A stretch of DNA of 30,528 bases from positions 1-30,528 of the forward strand of contig CAJUDV010000029.1 of assembly GCA_910585385.1 (NCBI GenBank). Direction: 5' to 3'. Made by a program: the position numbers and the translations under genes. Position 1 is the stretch's first letter. Every line of letters starts with the position of its first letter. Shown here piece after piece: positions 1 through 6,969 of this stretch. Source of the DNA: an uncultured Oscillibacter sp. Lineage in GTDB: Bacteria; Bacillota; Clostridia; Oscillospirales; Oscillospiraceae. The notes beneath the pieces were generated by a model. It searched no databases, was not told the DNA's origin, and was given only the letters and a program-made list of their open reading frames with translations.

Positions 1-303
1 CTGGGCCCCAAGGGCCTGATGCCCTCCCCCAAGGCCGGCACCGTCACCCCCGACGTGGCCAAGGCCGTGCAGGAGGTCAAGGCCGGTAAGATCGAGTACC
101 GCCTGGATAAGACCAACATCATCCACTGCCCCATCGGCAAGGTGTCCTTCGGACCCGAGAAGCTGGTGGAGAACTACAACGCCCTGATGGGTGCCATCGT
201 GAAGGCCAAGCCCGCCGCTGCCAAGGGTCAGTACATCCGCAGCTGCGTCGCCGCCTCCACCATGGGGCCTGGCGTGAAGATGTCTACTGCCAAATTGGTT
301 TGA
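1..303 (+). CDS. rplA: 50S ribosomal protein L1, C-terminal part (5' truncated by window edge)
   Basis: The frame is open from base 1 and ends at TGA 301-303, giving 100 residues of the C-terminal portion of L1. The segment GPKGLMPSPKAGTV followed by VQEVKAGKIEYRLDK is the diagnostic L1 signature in domain II and its return to domain I. L1 binds 23S rRNA at the mobile L1 stalk and in many bacteria also represses its own rplK-rplA mRNA. The start and the upstream rplK lie outside the window. A hairpin followed by a U-tract comes directly after the stop, so rplKA and rplJL are separate transcription units here. L1 is normally about 230 residues, so a little over half is missing at the left edge. 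Confidence 0.97.
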   Translation: MGPKGLMPSPKAGTVTPDVAKAVQEVKAGKIEYRLDKTNIIHCPIGKVSFGPEKLVENYNALMGAIVKAKPAAAKGQYIRSCVAASTMGPGVKMSTAKLV

Positions 304-560
304 TTGCTAAAGGGGGGACTGACGTCTCCCCTTTTAGATTTTTCCCGTCCTGCCGGCAGCGCGTTTGAGCGCCGGCGTCCTCAGCTGCCGGTGTCCGCCC
401 CGGGGGCAAGCGGGGCGAGGCGTTTTTGCCGCGTATACGCCGCGGCGAGAATGGCTTGACTTCAACGATCCGCCTCCGCCGGATCACCAGGGAACCCCGG
501 GTTCCGCTCTTGACAAATGGGAGAAGGCGGAGAATTTGCTGGGAAAACAAAGAAAAGGGC
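304..560. other. Gene-free spacer between rplA terminator and rplJ promoter
   Basis: After the rplA terminator, about 215 GC-rich bases carry several short inverted repeats, such as GCCGGC at 349-354 and CCCCGGGG near 400, and no ORF with a ribosome binding site. A lone TTGACA at 510-515 has no good -10 partner. No gene is supported. Confidence 0.6.
307..343 (+). terminator. Intrinsic terminator after rplA
   Basis: CTAAAGGGGGGAC (307-319) pairs with GTCTCCCCTTTTAG with one G-U pair and a one-base bulge. The hairpin is followed by ATTTTT. It begins four bases after the rplA stop. Confidence 0.85.
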
Positions 561-589
561 TTGACTTTTTGACAAACTCTGTATATAAT
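561..589 (+). promoter_or_regulatory. Sigma-A promoter of rplJL
   Basis: TTGACT (561-566) and a perfect TATAAT (584-589) are separated by 17 bp. Transcription would start near 596, just before the L10 leader. A second TTGACA lies at 569-574 inside the spacer, but is too close to the -10 to serve. Confidence 0.9.
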
Positions 590-597
590 ACTACTTG

Positions 598-735
598 CGT
601 TCCAAAGACAGCAGGTGGGCTCTGCCCGTAAGTCCTGCCGAGGGCGGCAAATCGTAAGATTACTGCTCCGTCCGTGCGTCTTTGCGCGGGCGGTTCTTTT
701 ATGGACGCGCCTATGATTCCTATGGAGGTGAAAAC
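598..735 (+). promoter_or_regulatory. Ribosomal protein L10 leader (autoregulatory 5' UTR)
   Basis: The block CCAAAGACAGCAGGTG followed by TAAGTCCTGCCGAGG (about 602-646) matches the conserved core of the L10 leader (Rfam L10_leader family). In that family, excess L10(L12)4 complex binds a kink-turn region and favours transcription termination upstream of rplJ. An attenuator-like hairpin follows at 668-700 and the rplJ ribosome binding site at 724-730. Assignment rests on recognised sequence and position. No covariance search was run. Confidence 0.85.
668..700 (+). terminator. Attenuator hairpin in L10 leader
   Basis: CCGTCCGTGCG (668-678) pairs with a TGCGCGGGCGG arm (683-693) using G-U pairs, followed by TTCTTTT (694-700). 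It sits between the L10-binding core and rplJ, where the regulatory terminator of this leader class normally lies. Confidence 0.75.
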
Positions 736-739
736 AAGA

Positions 740-1282
740 ATGCCTAACGCAAAGGTCTTATCCGAGAAGCAGGCCATCGTGGCTGAGCTGACTGAGAAGA
801 TCCAGAAGGCCACCGCCGGCGTGATTGTCAACTACAAGGGTATCACCGTTGAAGAAGACACCGCGCTGCGCCGTGAGTGCCGGGAGAACGAGGTAGATTA
901 CGCGGTGGTGAAGAACACCCTGCTCCGCTTCGCGTTCAAGAACACCGGCCTCAGCGACCTGGACGAGCTGCTCAATGGCACCACGTCCATGGCCCTGTGT
1001 GACGATCCCGTGGCTCCCGCCCGCATCATGGCGGGCTATGCCAAGAAGCTGGACGGCAAGTTCGAGATCAAGGGTGGTTTCATGGACGGCAGGCCCGTGG
1101 ACCTGGCCACCATCAACTCCCTGGCTTCCATCCCCGCGCTGCCTGTCCTGCAGGCGCAGGTCCTGGGCACTATGCTGGCCCCCATTACCGGCTTGGCCGT
1201 GGTCCTGAAGCAGATCGCCGAGAAGAACGGCGCTCCCGCCGAGGAAGCTGCCCCTGCCGCAGAGGCTCCCGCCGCCGAGTAA
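740..1282 (+). CDS. rplJ: 50S ribosomal protein L10
   Basis: The product is 180 residues starting MPNAKVLSEKQAIVAEL. The ATG at 740 is preceded by GGAGGTG with good spacing; an upstream in-frame ATG at 674 lies inside the leader and is rejected. L10 anchors dimers of L7/L12 to the large ribosomal subunit stalk. The N-terminal rRNA-binding region contains VIVNYKGITVEE and YAVVKNTLLRFAF. The C-terminal helix holds the L12-binding segment and ends in an alanine/glutamate-rich tail (APAEEAAPAAEAPAAE). Length is typical of Firmicute L10. It is co-transcribed with rplL, which starts 45 bp downstream, and is controlled by the L10 leader in front of it. Confidence 0.98.
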   Translation: MPNAKVLSEKQAIVAELTEKIQKATAGVIVNYKGITVEEDTALRRECRENEVDYAVVKNTLLRFAFKNTGLSDLDELLNGTTSMALCDDPVAPARIMAGYAKKLDGKFEIKGGFMDGRPVDLATINSLASIPALPVLQAQVLGTMLAPITGLAVVLKQIAEKNGAPAEEAAPAAEAPAAE

Positions 1283-1327
1283 GCGGCGCCAACACACTTA
1301 AAAATTTACTATCAGGAGGTTCATACA

Positions 1328-1696
1328 ATGTCTGAGAAAGTTACCGCCATGATCGAAGAGATCAAGGGTCTGACCGTTCTGGAGCTCAGTGAGCTTGTCC
1401 ACGCCCTGGAGGAGGAGTTCGGCGTCTCCGCCGCCGCCATGGCCGCTCCCGCCGCCGCTGCTGCCCCCGCCGCCGAGGAGAAGACCGAGTTTGACGTGGT
1501 CCTGGCCGGCTTCGATGCCGCTGCCAAGATCAAGGTCATCAAAGTTGTCCGCGAGATCACCGGCCAGGGCCTGGCCGAGGCCAAGGCCACTGTCGAGGGC
1601 GCTCCCACCACTCTGAAGGAGGGCGTCTCCAAGGACGATGCCGAGGCTCTGAAGAAGCAGATCGAAGAGGCCGGCGGCAAGGTCGAGCTGAAGTAA
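1328..1696 (+). CDS. rplL: 50S ribosomal protein L7/L12
   Basis: The product is 122 residues. The N-terminal dimerisation domain is followed by an Ala/Pro hinge (AAAMAAPAAAAAPAAEE, about residues 36-53). The C-terminal factor-binding domain contains IKVIKVVREITGQGLAEAK and ends in VELK. This protein is the multicopy flexible stalk that recruits and activates translational GTPases. A strong AGGAGG (1314-1319) precedes the ATG. It is the last gene of the rplJL unit, and a strong terminator follows at 1757-1785. Confidence 0.99.
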   Translation: MSEKVTAMIEEIKGLTVLELSELVHALEEEFGVSAAAMAAPAAAAAPAAEEKTEFDVVLAGFDAAAKIKVIKVVREITGQGLAEAKATVEGAPTTLKEGVSKDDAEALKKQIEEAGGKVELK

Positions 1697-1756
1697 TTCA
1701 GGCGATTTTACACGTTGTTCCCCAGAGGGGGGACGAGGCATTTTTCGCAATGGAAA

Positions 1757-1785
1757 AGCCCGCGGCAAATGCCGCGGGCTTTTTT
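1757..1785 (+). terminator. Intrinsic terminator of rplJL
   Basis: AGCCCGCGGC pairs with GCCGCGGGCT across the loop AAAT, followed by six T. It ends only 30 bp before the next start codon. Confidence 0.92.
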
Positions 1786-1814
1786 CAGTATGGAGAAAAG
1801 AGAGGAATTGATTT

Positions 1815-3176
1815 ATGAAACGGGAGCGTTTCCAATCCAGGCTTGGATTTTTGCTGGTGAGCGCGGGGTGCGCCGTGGGCATCGGGAACGTGTGGAAATT
1901 CCCATATGTCACCGGTGAAAACGGCGGCGGCGTGTTTGTGCTGTTCTACCTGCTGTTCCTGGTGATTATGGGCGTGCCGGTGCTGACCATGGAGCTGGCG
2001 GTGGGCCGGGCCAGCCGCAAGAGCGCTGTGCTGAGCTACAAGGCGCTGGAACCTGCGGGCAGTAAGTGGCATATCCACGGCTGGTTCTGCGTGGCGGGCT
2101 GTTGTCTGCTAATGATGTTCTATACCACCGTCTCGGGCTGGATGCTGGGGTACTTTTTTAAGTTTGCCGCCGGGTCCTTTACGGGCCTGGAGGGCGAGGC
2201 GGTGGACAATATGTTCTTTGAGGGGATGCTGGGGAATCCTGTCGAGATGTCCATCTGGATGGTGGTCACCGTGCTGGCCGGCTTCCTGATCTGTAGCTTC
2301 GGCCTGCAAAAGGGCCTGGAGCGCATTACCAAGGTGATGATGGTGGGCCTGCTGGCCCTGATCGCCGTTTTGGCTGTCCACAGCCTGACGCTGCCCGGCG
2401 GCATGGAGGGCGTGAAGTTCTACCTTCTGCCGGATTTCCGCCGGGCCGCTGAGGTGGGCATTGGCAATGTGATCACCGCTGCCATGAACCAGGCGTTTTT
2501 CACCCTGAGCCTGGGTATTGCGGCTATGGAGGTCTTCGGCAGCTACATGAGCCGGGAGCACACCCTCACCGGCGAGGCCATCCGCATCTGCTCGCTGGAC
2601 ACCTTCGTGGCACTGATGGCGGGCCTCATTATTTTCCCAGCCTGCACCGCCTACGGCGTCCGGCCGGACAGCGGCCCCTCCCTGATCTTCATCACCCTGC
2701 CCAAGGTGTTTTTGAACATGGCCGGCGGCCGGCTGTGGGGCGCACTGTTCTTCCTGTTTATGACCTTCGCCAGCTTCTCCACGGTCATCGCCGTGTTTGA
2801 GAACCTCCAGGCCAACTGCATCGACAACTTCGGCTGGAGCCGGAAGAAGGCCACGGTGGTTAACTGCGTGCTGATTCTCATTGCCAGCTTCCCCTGTGTT
2901 CTGGGCTTCAACGTCTGGAGCGATCTCCAGATCATCGGAGGCCGGGGCGTGCTGGACAGCGAGGACTTCCTGGTGTCCAACCTGCTGCTGCCCCTGGGCT
3001 CTCTGGTGTACCTGCTGTTCTGCGTCAGCAAGTGGGGCTGGGGCTACGACAAGTACCTGGAGGAGGCCAACGCCGGCCAGGGTGTGAAGATGCCCCGTTG
3101 GCTGAGACCTTACTTCCTGTATGTGCTGCCGATTCTGATCCTGGTGATTTTGATTCAGGGCCTGATTCCCTCATAA
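1815..3176 (+). CDS. Sodium:neurotransmitter symporter (SNF/NSS family, LeuT-like)
   Basis: The 453-residue product has about 11-12 hydrophobic segments. TM1 carries the family hallmark GNVWKFPYVTGENGGGVF, with the unwound Na+/substrate-binding stretch (about residues 24-41). It is followed by MELAVGRASRKSAV. The TM6 region FFTLSLGIAAMEVFGSYM also fits the family. Members import amino acids or related amines with Na+; the substrate cannot be read from sequence. The length is that of short bacterial NSS proteins of the 11-TM MhsT/Tyt1 type. The ATG at 1815 is preceded by GAGAGGAA. It lies just 29 bp after the rplL terminator, so it probably depends on read-through or on a promoter overlapping the rplL 3' end. 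A repeat element and a bidirectional terminator follow. Confidence 0.93.
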   Translation: MKRERFQSRLGFLLVSAGCAVGIGNVWKFPYVTGENGGGVFVLFYLLFLVIMGVPVLTMELAVGRASRKSAVLSYKALEPAGSKWHIHGWFCVAGCCLLMMFYTTVSGWMLGYFFKFAAGSFTGLEGEAVDNMFFEGMLGNPVEMSIWMVVTVLAGFLICSFGLQKGLERITKVMMVGLLALIAVLAVHSLTLPGGMEGVKFYLLPDFRRAAEVGIGNVITAAMNQAFFTLSLGIAAMEVFGSYMSREHTLTGEAIRICSLDTFVALMAGLIIFPACTAYGVRPDSGPSLIFITLPKVFLNMAGGRLWGALFFLFMTFASFSTVIAVFENLQANCIDNFGWSRKKATVVNCVLILIASFPCVLGFNVWSDLQIIGGRGVLDSEDFLVSNLLLPLGSLVYLLFCVSKWGWGYDKYLEEANAGQGVKMPRWLRPYFLYVLPILILVILIQGLIPS

Positions 3177-3185
3177 GAGACAAAG

Positions 3186-3340
3186 GTTCAAAACCCGCAT
3201 CCATAGCTGTGGGACGCCGGATGGAGGAGATTTTTTCTCGTCAGACCAGGAGATTCTCCACGGCAATCTGACGGACTGCAAGGGAAGGCAACTGTTAGTA
3301 TGGCGGGAAAGAGACCGTCCGGATGGCGTTCAACAGCTAT
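3186..3340 (+). repeat. Structured intergenic repeat, copy A (sense, 3' of SNF symporter)
   Basis: This 155-bp block aligns along its whole length with the reverse complement of 5793-5932. Shared stretches in order are TTCAAAACC, GGGACGCCGGA.GGA, TCAGACC, CGGCAATC, GACGGA.TGC, GTATGGCGG.AAA, GTCCGGA.GGCGT.CAAC.GCT. The ends are complementary (GGACGCC near 3212; GGCGTTC near 3326), so the element can fold on a terminal stem. Copy A has about 15 extra bases after TTCAAAACC. It contains stops in frame and has no convincing coding potential. Confidence 0.75.
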
Positions 3341-3353
3341 CGCACAGATGCAA

Positions 3354-3395
3354 AAGCACACCGCTCTGTCAAAACAGAGCGGTGTGCTTGCTTTT
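3354..3395. terminator. Bidirectional terminator between SNF symporter and MATE gene
   Basis: A 15-bp perfect stem, AAGCACACCGCTCTG (3354-3368) with its complement at 3375-3389, encloses the loop TCAAAA. CTTTT follows on the plus strand and TTTT on the minus strand. It separates two convergent genes. Confidence 0.92.
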
Positions 3396-3401
3396 GCGTT
3401 C

Positions 3402-4751
3402 TCACTCACGCAGGCCCATGGTCTCCCATTTGTGGCCCAGGAAGCGGGGGAGGAAAAAGGCGATGCGCAGGCCCCAGTCCACAAACATCGCCATCCAGAT
3501 GCCCACCACGCCAAAGCCCAGGCGGCGGCCCAGCAGGATGCCGAAGCCCACCCGCATGGTCCACATGGACACGGTGGAGACCACCATGGTAAACCGGGTG
3601 TCCCCGGCGGCCCGGAGGGCCTGGGGCAGGGTGAAGGACAGAGGCCAGATCAAAATACCCATGATGCCGTGCATCCACACGATCTGCCGGGCGTAGCCCG
3701 CCGCCTCTGCGGACACGTTGTACAGCCGCAGCAGCAGCGGAAGGGAGGCGAAGGTAGCGGCCACAAACAGCGCCATGAAGAGGTAAGTGTATTTCATCAG
3801 CTTTTGGGTATAGATCCGGGCCTTTTCGCAGCTGCCGGCTCCAATGCAGCGGGAGACCACCGTCACGATGGCCAGGCCCAGCGCGTTGCCTGCGACACAT
3901 TGAAAAGAGGCCAGATTGTTGCCGATGGCGTTGGCCGCCACAGAGGCGGTGCCCAGCACGGACACGGTGGACAACAGCAAGATCTTGCCCAGCTGAAACA
4001 TGCTGCTCTCCAGCCCGTTGGGTACGCCGAAGCGAAGGATATTCCGCACCACGTAGCCGTCATGCCGGAGCGTGAACCGCTCCACCCGCATAGGCAGACC
4101 CGGACGGCGCAGCAGGACCACCATGACGGCCGCCGCCGCCAGCCGGGACACCACTGTGGGGATGGCCACCCCCTCCACGCCCATGTGGAAGACGAAGATC
4201 AAAAGGGCGTTGCCCGCGATGTTTATGACGTTCATGCCCAGAGAGACCCACATGGAGATCCTGGACCAGCCCATTACCCGGAACAGGGCCGCTCCGGCGC
4301 TGTAAATGGCCAGAAACGGGGTGGAGGACTCTACAATGAGGTAGTAGGTGTTGGCGTAAGCGGCCACATCCGGCTCTACGTGACCGAAGACCGTGTTCAG
4401 CACGAAGCCTCTTCCCAGGTAGAACAGCAGCGTGATCAGCAGGGAGACCTCCCCCATGAACAACAGCAGCTGGGCGCTGGAGTGGCCGGCCTTTTCCGGC
4501 TCCCGGCGGCCCAGGTACTGCCCGGCGATGGCGGCGCCTCCGGTGGCCAGGGCCGCGAAGGCGTTGACCAACAGAACGTTTACCGTGTCCACCAGGGATA
4601 CGGCGGAGATAGCCGCCTCACCCACCTGGGAGACCATCACGGAGTCAAAGAGCCCAACGGTGATGGCCAGCAGCTGTTCAATGACCAGCGGCACGATAAG
4701 CCGCCGCAGATCCTGCGCGGAAAATTCAATGTTGATGAGACTGTTTTCCAA
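3402..4751 (-). CDS. MATE family efflux transporter
   Basis: The 449-residue product has about 12 membrane segments in two repeats and the MatE pattern (FDSVMVSQVGEAAISAVSLVDT near the N-terminus; PLVIEQLLAITVGLFD in TM1). MATE proteins export cationic drugs or metabolites using H+ or Na+ gradients; the substrate is unknown. The start is taken as TTG at 4751 because AGAGGGAG (4756-4763) sits just upstream. An in-frame TTG at 4769 would have its Shine-Dalgarno too close. No ATG lies nearby. It starts 23 bp after the stop of the AraC-type gene on the same strand, so the two form an operon, and the regulator probably controls the exporter. Confidence 0.92.
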   Translation of the reverse strand: MENSLINIEFSAQDLRRLIVPLVIEQLLAITVGLFDSVMVSQVGEAAISAVSLVDTVNVLLVNAFAALATGGAAIAGQYLGRREPEKAGHSSAQLLLFMGEVSLLITLLFYLGRGFVLNTVFGHVEPDVAAYANTYYLIVESSTPFLAIYSAGAALFRVMGWSRISMWVSLGMNVINIAGNALLIFVFHMGVEGVAIPTVVSRLAAAAVMVVLLRRPGLPMRVERFTLRHDGYVVRNILRFGVPNGLESSMFQLGKILLLSTVSVLGTASVAANAIGNNLASFQCVAGNALGLAIVTVVSRCIGAGSCEKARIYTQKLMKYTYLFMALFVAATFASLPLLLRLYNVSAEAAGYARQIVWMHGIMGILIWPLSFTLPQALRAAGDTRFTMVVSTVSMWTMRVGFGILLGRRLGFGVVGIWMAMFVDWGLRIAFFLPRFLGHKWETMGLRE

Positions 4752-4774
4752 AACGCTCCCTCTTTCCAAAGCCC

Positions 4775-5623
4775 TCAGCGGAACTCCCGGGGGCTCATGT
4801 GAAAGGTATTCTGAAAAGCCCGCAGGAAGGTGGAGTACTCCGAAAAGCCCGCCTGTTCCGCCGCTTTCATCACAGGCACGCCGGAGCGGATCAGCTCCCC
4901 GGCCCGCAGCAGCCGCTTCTGGCTGATATACTGGTGCACCGTGTAGCCGGAGACGGCCTTGAACCGGTGCATCAGGTAGTAGCGGCTGAGATAGAACCGC
5001 TTGGAGAGGCTCTCCACGGTGAGCTCCTCCTCCAGATGGGCGGCGATATATTTCAAAATCTCCTCGATCTTGGGGTCCACCCGATAGCTGTCCCGTTCCT
5101 CCTGGGCGGTGCGGCTGCGGAGGATGTCCCGGTTTACGCCGATTAACAGCTGCTGGCAGAGAGTGTCTGCCAGGCGGCCGGCGGCGAACTCCCGGGACCG
5201 CAGGGCCTCCTCCAGCCGCTGAATATCCTTCATATACTCCAGCCGCCGCTCCGGACTGGTGCGCAGCAGGTGGAAGCCCCGCTCCCGGACGGTGTGGAAG
5301 CAGGCGTCCAGAGCCTCATTCGGGTCGCTTCGATCCGCCAGCCACTCCCGGCCCAGCCAGACTACCACCCGCTCATAGGGCTCGGTGGGGTCGATGGTGG
5401 GACGGTGAATCATGTTGTGCTGCACCAGCAGCACGTCCCATGGGCGGAGGAAGTAGGTGACGCCCTCTACCACATAGGTGACCCTGCCGCCCAGCAGCAG
5501 AATCAGCTTGTCGAACTCGTGGTAGTGGTAATCCAGCTTGGGCGCGCGGCTGTCCTTCAGGTGGAAGAGGCGGAAGCCCTCGTTCAAATAGCCCCGCTTT
5601 CCAACCTCGCTCCTGTCCAGCAT
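4775..5623 (-). CDS. AraC-family transcriptional regulator (cupin sensor + HTH)
   Basis: The product is 282 residues. The N-terminal part (about 20-105) is cupin-like, with HYHEFDKLILLLGGRVTYVVEG and FLRPWDVLLVQHNMIHRP. The C-terminal part (about 180-282) is a double helix-turn-helix AraC DNA-binding domain: YLSRYYLMHRFKAVSGYTV, then AAEQAGFSEYSTFLRAFQNT and the closing MSPREFR. The ATG at 5623 has GGAGGTG at ideal spacing. It heads an operon with the MATE exporter. The promoter at 5662-5690 contains inverted and direct repeats suited to autoregulation. The ligand is unknown. The cupin His pattern fits the sugar/small-molecule sensors of the YSIRK/MelR-like group only in general outline. Confidence 0.95.
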   Translation of the reverse strand: MLDRSEVGKRGYLNEGFRLFHLKDSRAPKLDYHYHEFDKLILLLGGRVTYVVEGVTYFLRPWDVLLVQHNMIHRPTIDPTEPYERVVVWLGREWLADRSDPNEALDACFHTVRERGFHLLRTSPERRLEYMKDIQRLEEALRSREFAAGRLADTLCQQLLIGVNRDILRSRTAQEERDSYRVDPKIEEILKYIAAHLEEELTVESLSKRFYLSRYYLMHRFKAVSGYTVHQYISQKRLLRAGELIRSGVPVMKAAEQAGFSEYSTFLRAFQNTFHMSPREFR

Positions 5624-5661
5624 GGGTTCACCTCCGGATTTTTCTTGGTTGAAGCGTTATG

Positions 5662-5690
5662 ACTATACCGCACTTTTTGCGGTTTTACAA
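5662..5690 (-). promoter_or_regulatory. Promoter of araC-type/MATE operon with embedded repeats
   Basis: On the minus strand, TTGTAA (5690-5685) and TATAGT (5667-5662) are separated by 17 bp. Inverted repeats CCGCA/TGCGG (5668-5672 and 5678-5682) and CGGTT/AACCG (5680-5684 and 5689-5693) cover the spacer and -35. GTGCGG(A/T)AT occurs twice as a direct repeat, 31 bp apart (5696-5704 and 5665-5673). Confidence 0.7.
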
Positions 5691-5792
5691 CCGGGATTCC
5701 GCACAAAACCATGCGGATATTCCAGTCCTCTTTGGGCAAAAGGCCATCGCCGCCGCAGGAGAAAAACGCCGGAAGTGTAAGAACCTGAATTC

Positions 5793-5932
5793 ACAGCCGT
5801 TGGACGCCGTCCGGACAGTCCGTTTTCCGCCATACCGTGTCGCTCTCCCCGGCAATCCGTCGGGATTGCCGGGGAAAATCCCCCGGTCTGAAGGAAAATT
5901 TTTCGTCCGTCCGGCGTCCCCCGGTTTTGAAT
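5793..5932 (-). repeat. Structured intergenic repeat, copy B (sense, 3' of 2-hydroxyacid dehydrogenase gene)
   Basis: This 140-bp block on the minus strand is homologous to 3186-3340. It contains a perfect 12-bp hairpin, CCCCGGCAATCC (5847-5858) with its complement at 5863-5874, loop GTCG. Its ends carry GGACGCCG and CGGCGTCC (minus-strand reading), which can pair as a closing stem. The hairpin has no following T-run on either strand, so it is not a plain terminator. It begins 43 bp after the stop of the upstream gene on the same strand. Confidence 0.75.
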
Positions 5933-5974
5933 ACAGGTTCTAAGGCTGCAAATATATCCCCGGTATGGGCGAGG

Positions 5975-6946
5975 TCAGTATCCCCTTGTCCGGTCCACCA
6001 GGTTTTGCAGGGGCTCGCCCCGGCCATAGCGCAGCAGGTCCGCGCAGAACATCTCCACGTTGACGTCGCAGGTGTAGCCCAGAGTCATGTTGCCGGAGAC
6101 ATGGGGCGTCAGGATGATGTTTTTGGCACTCCACAGAGGGTGGTCCGGCGGCAGGGGCTCCGGGTCCATCACGTCCAGGGCGGCCCCGGCCAGGCGGCCG
6201 CCGTTCAGCGCCTCTATCAGGGGCTCCTGCTCAATGGCGGTGCCCCGGCCCACGTTGACGACATAAGCCTCCGGAGGCAGCAGGGCGATGCGGGAGCGGT
6301 TCAGGATGTGAACGGTCTCCGGTGTGCTGGGCAGGGACATGATGAGGACCTTGACGGAGGGGAGAACCTCGTCCAGCCGGGAGATGGGGTACACCGCGTC
6401 AAAGCCCGGCGCCGCCCGGCCGGAGCGGCTGAGGCCGGTGATCCTGGCCGCCCCCATGCCCCGCAGGCGCTCCGCCGCGTTGACGCCGATGTTCCCGGTG
6501 CCCAGCAGGGTGAATTCGTTGTCCCGGATGGAGCGGATGGGCAGCTGGTTGGACCATCCCCGGTCCCGGACAATGGCCTCGTACTCCGGCATCCGCCGCA
6601 GCAGCATCAGCGTCACCATCACCACATGCTCGGCGATGGTGACGCCGTAGCTGTTGGAGTTGGTGAGCATACAGTCGGGGTTGGCGAAGACGGAGGGGTC
6701 CTTGCAGTAGGGGTCCACCCCGGCGTAGGAGCAGCAGTACCATTTTAGAGAGGCGGGGGCCGAGCGCAGCAGGTCCAGGGAGTGGGCGTAGAGCACCTCG
6801 CAGTGCTGGAGGCAGGCCCGGGCCTCGTCAAACTGGTCGGGAGTAAAAAAATGGGGCGCAAAGCCCGCCTGACTGGCGGCGGCCTGGATTTTGACCCGGT
6901 GGGCCTCGGTCAGAAACTCCTGACAGATACAGATGTCACGGCTCAT
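5975..6946 (-). CDS. D-isomer-specific 2-hydroxyacid dehydrogenase
   Basis: The product is 323 residues. The Rossmann motif LGTGNIGVNAAERLRGMG (near residue 145) binds NAD(P). The family signature segments VVNVGRGTAIEQEPL, AALDVMDPEPLPPDHPLW and ILTPHVSG hold the catalytic Arg, Glu and His. It would interconvert a 2-keto acid and a D-2-hydroxy acid; the substrate is not readable. The ATG at 6946 is chosen because TAAGGAGA lies upstream. An in-frame ATG nine codons earlier would sit in the stop region of the preceding gene without a ribosome binding site. It follows the FAD-dependent dehydrogenase on the same strand with a 23-bp gap, so the two are probably co-transcribed. Downstream comes repeat copy B. 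Confidence 0.93.
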   Translation of the reverse strand: MSRDICICQEFLTEAHRVKIQAAASQAGFAPHFFTPDQFDEARACLQHCEVLYAHSLDLLRSAPASLKWYCCSYAGVDPYCKDPSVFANPDCMLTNSNSYGVTIAEHVVMVTLMLLRRMPEYEAIVRDRGWSNQLPIRSIRDNEFTLLGTGNIGVNAAERLRGMGAARITGLSRSGRAAPGFDAVYPISRLDEVLPSVKVLIMSLPSTPETVHILNRSRIALLPPEAYVVNVGRGTAIEQEPLIEALNGGRLAGAALDVMDPEPLPPDHPLWSAKNIILTPHVSGNMTLGYTCDVNVEMFCADLLRYGRGEPLQNLVDRTRGY

Positions 6947-6969
6947 AGACAGTCTCCTTATATTATATG

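Larger units (their letters stand above)
5624..5974. other. Gene-free spacer between araC-type gene and 2-hydroxyacid dehydrogenase
   Basis: This 351-bp spacer holds the minus-strand promoter of the AraC/MATE operon (5662-5704) and copy B of the structured repeat (5793-5932). The remaining bases show nothing recognisable. Confidence 0.7.

Noticed and set aside
3300..4802. Long plus-strand open frame (500 codons)
   Set aside because: It is antisense to the MATE gene. The translation is rich in His, Gln, Gly and Arg without domains, as expected from the mirror frame of a GC-rich membrane protein gene.
5847..5874. Perfect hairpin considered as an intrinsic terminator
   Set aside because: No T-run follows on either strand. 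It is better explained as the inner stem of the structured repeat copy B.
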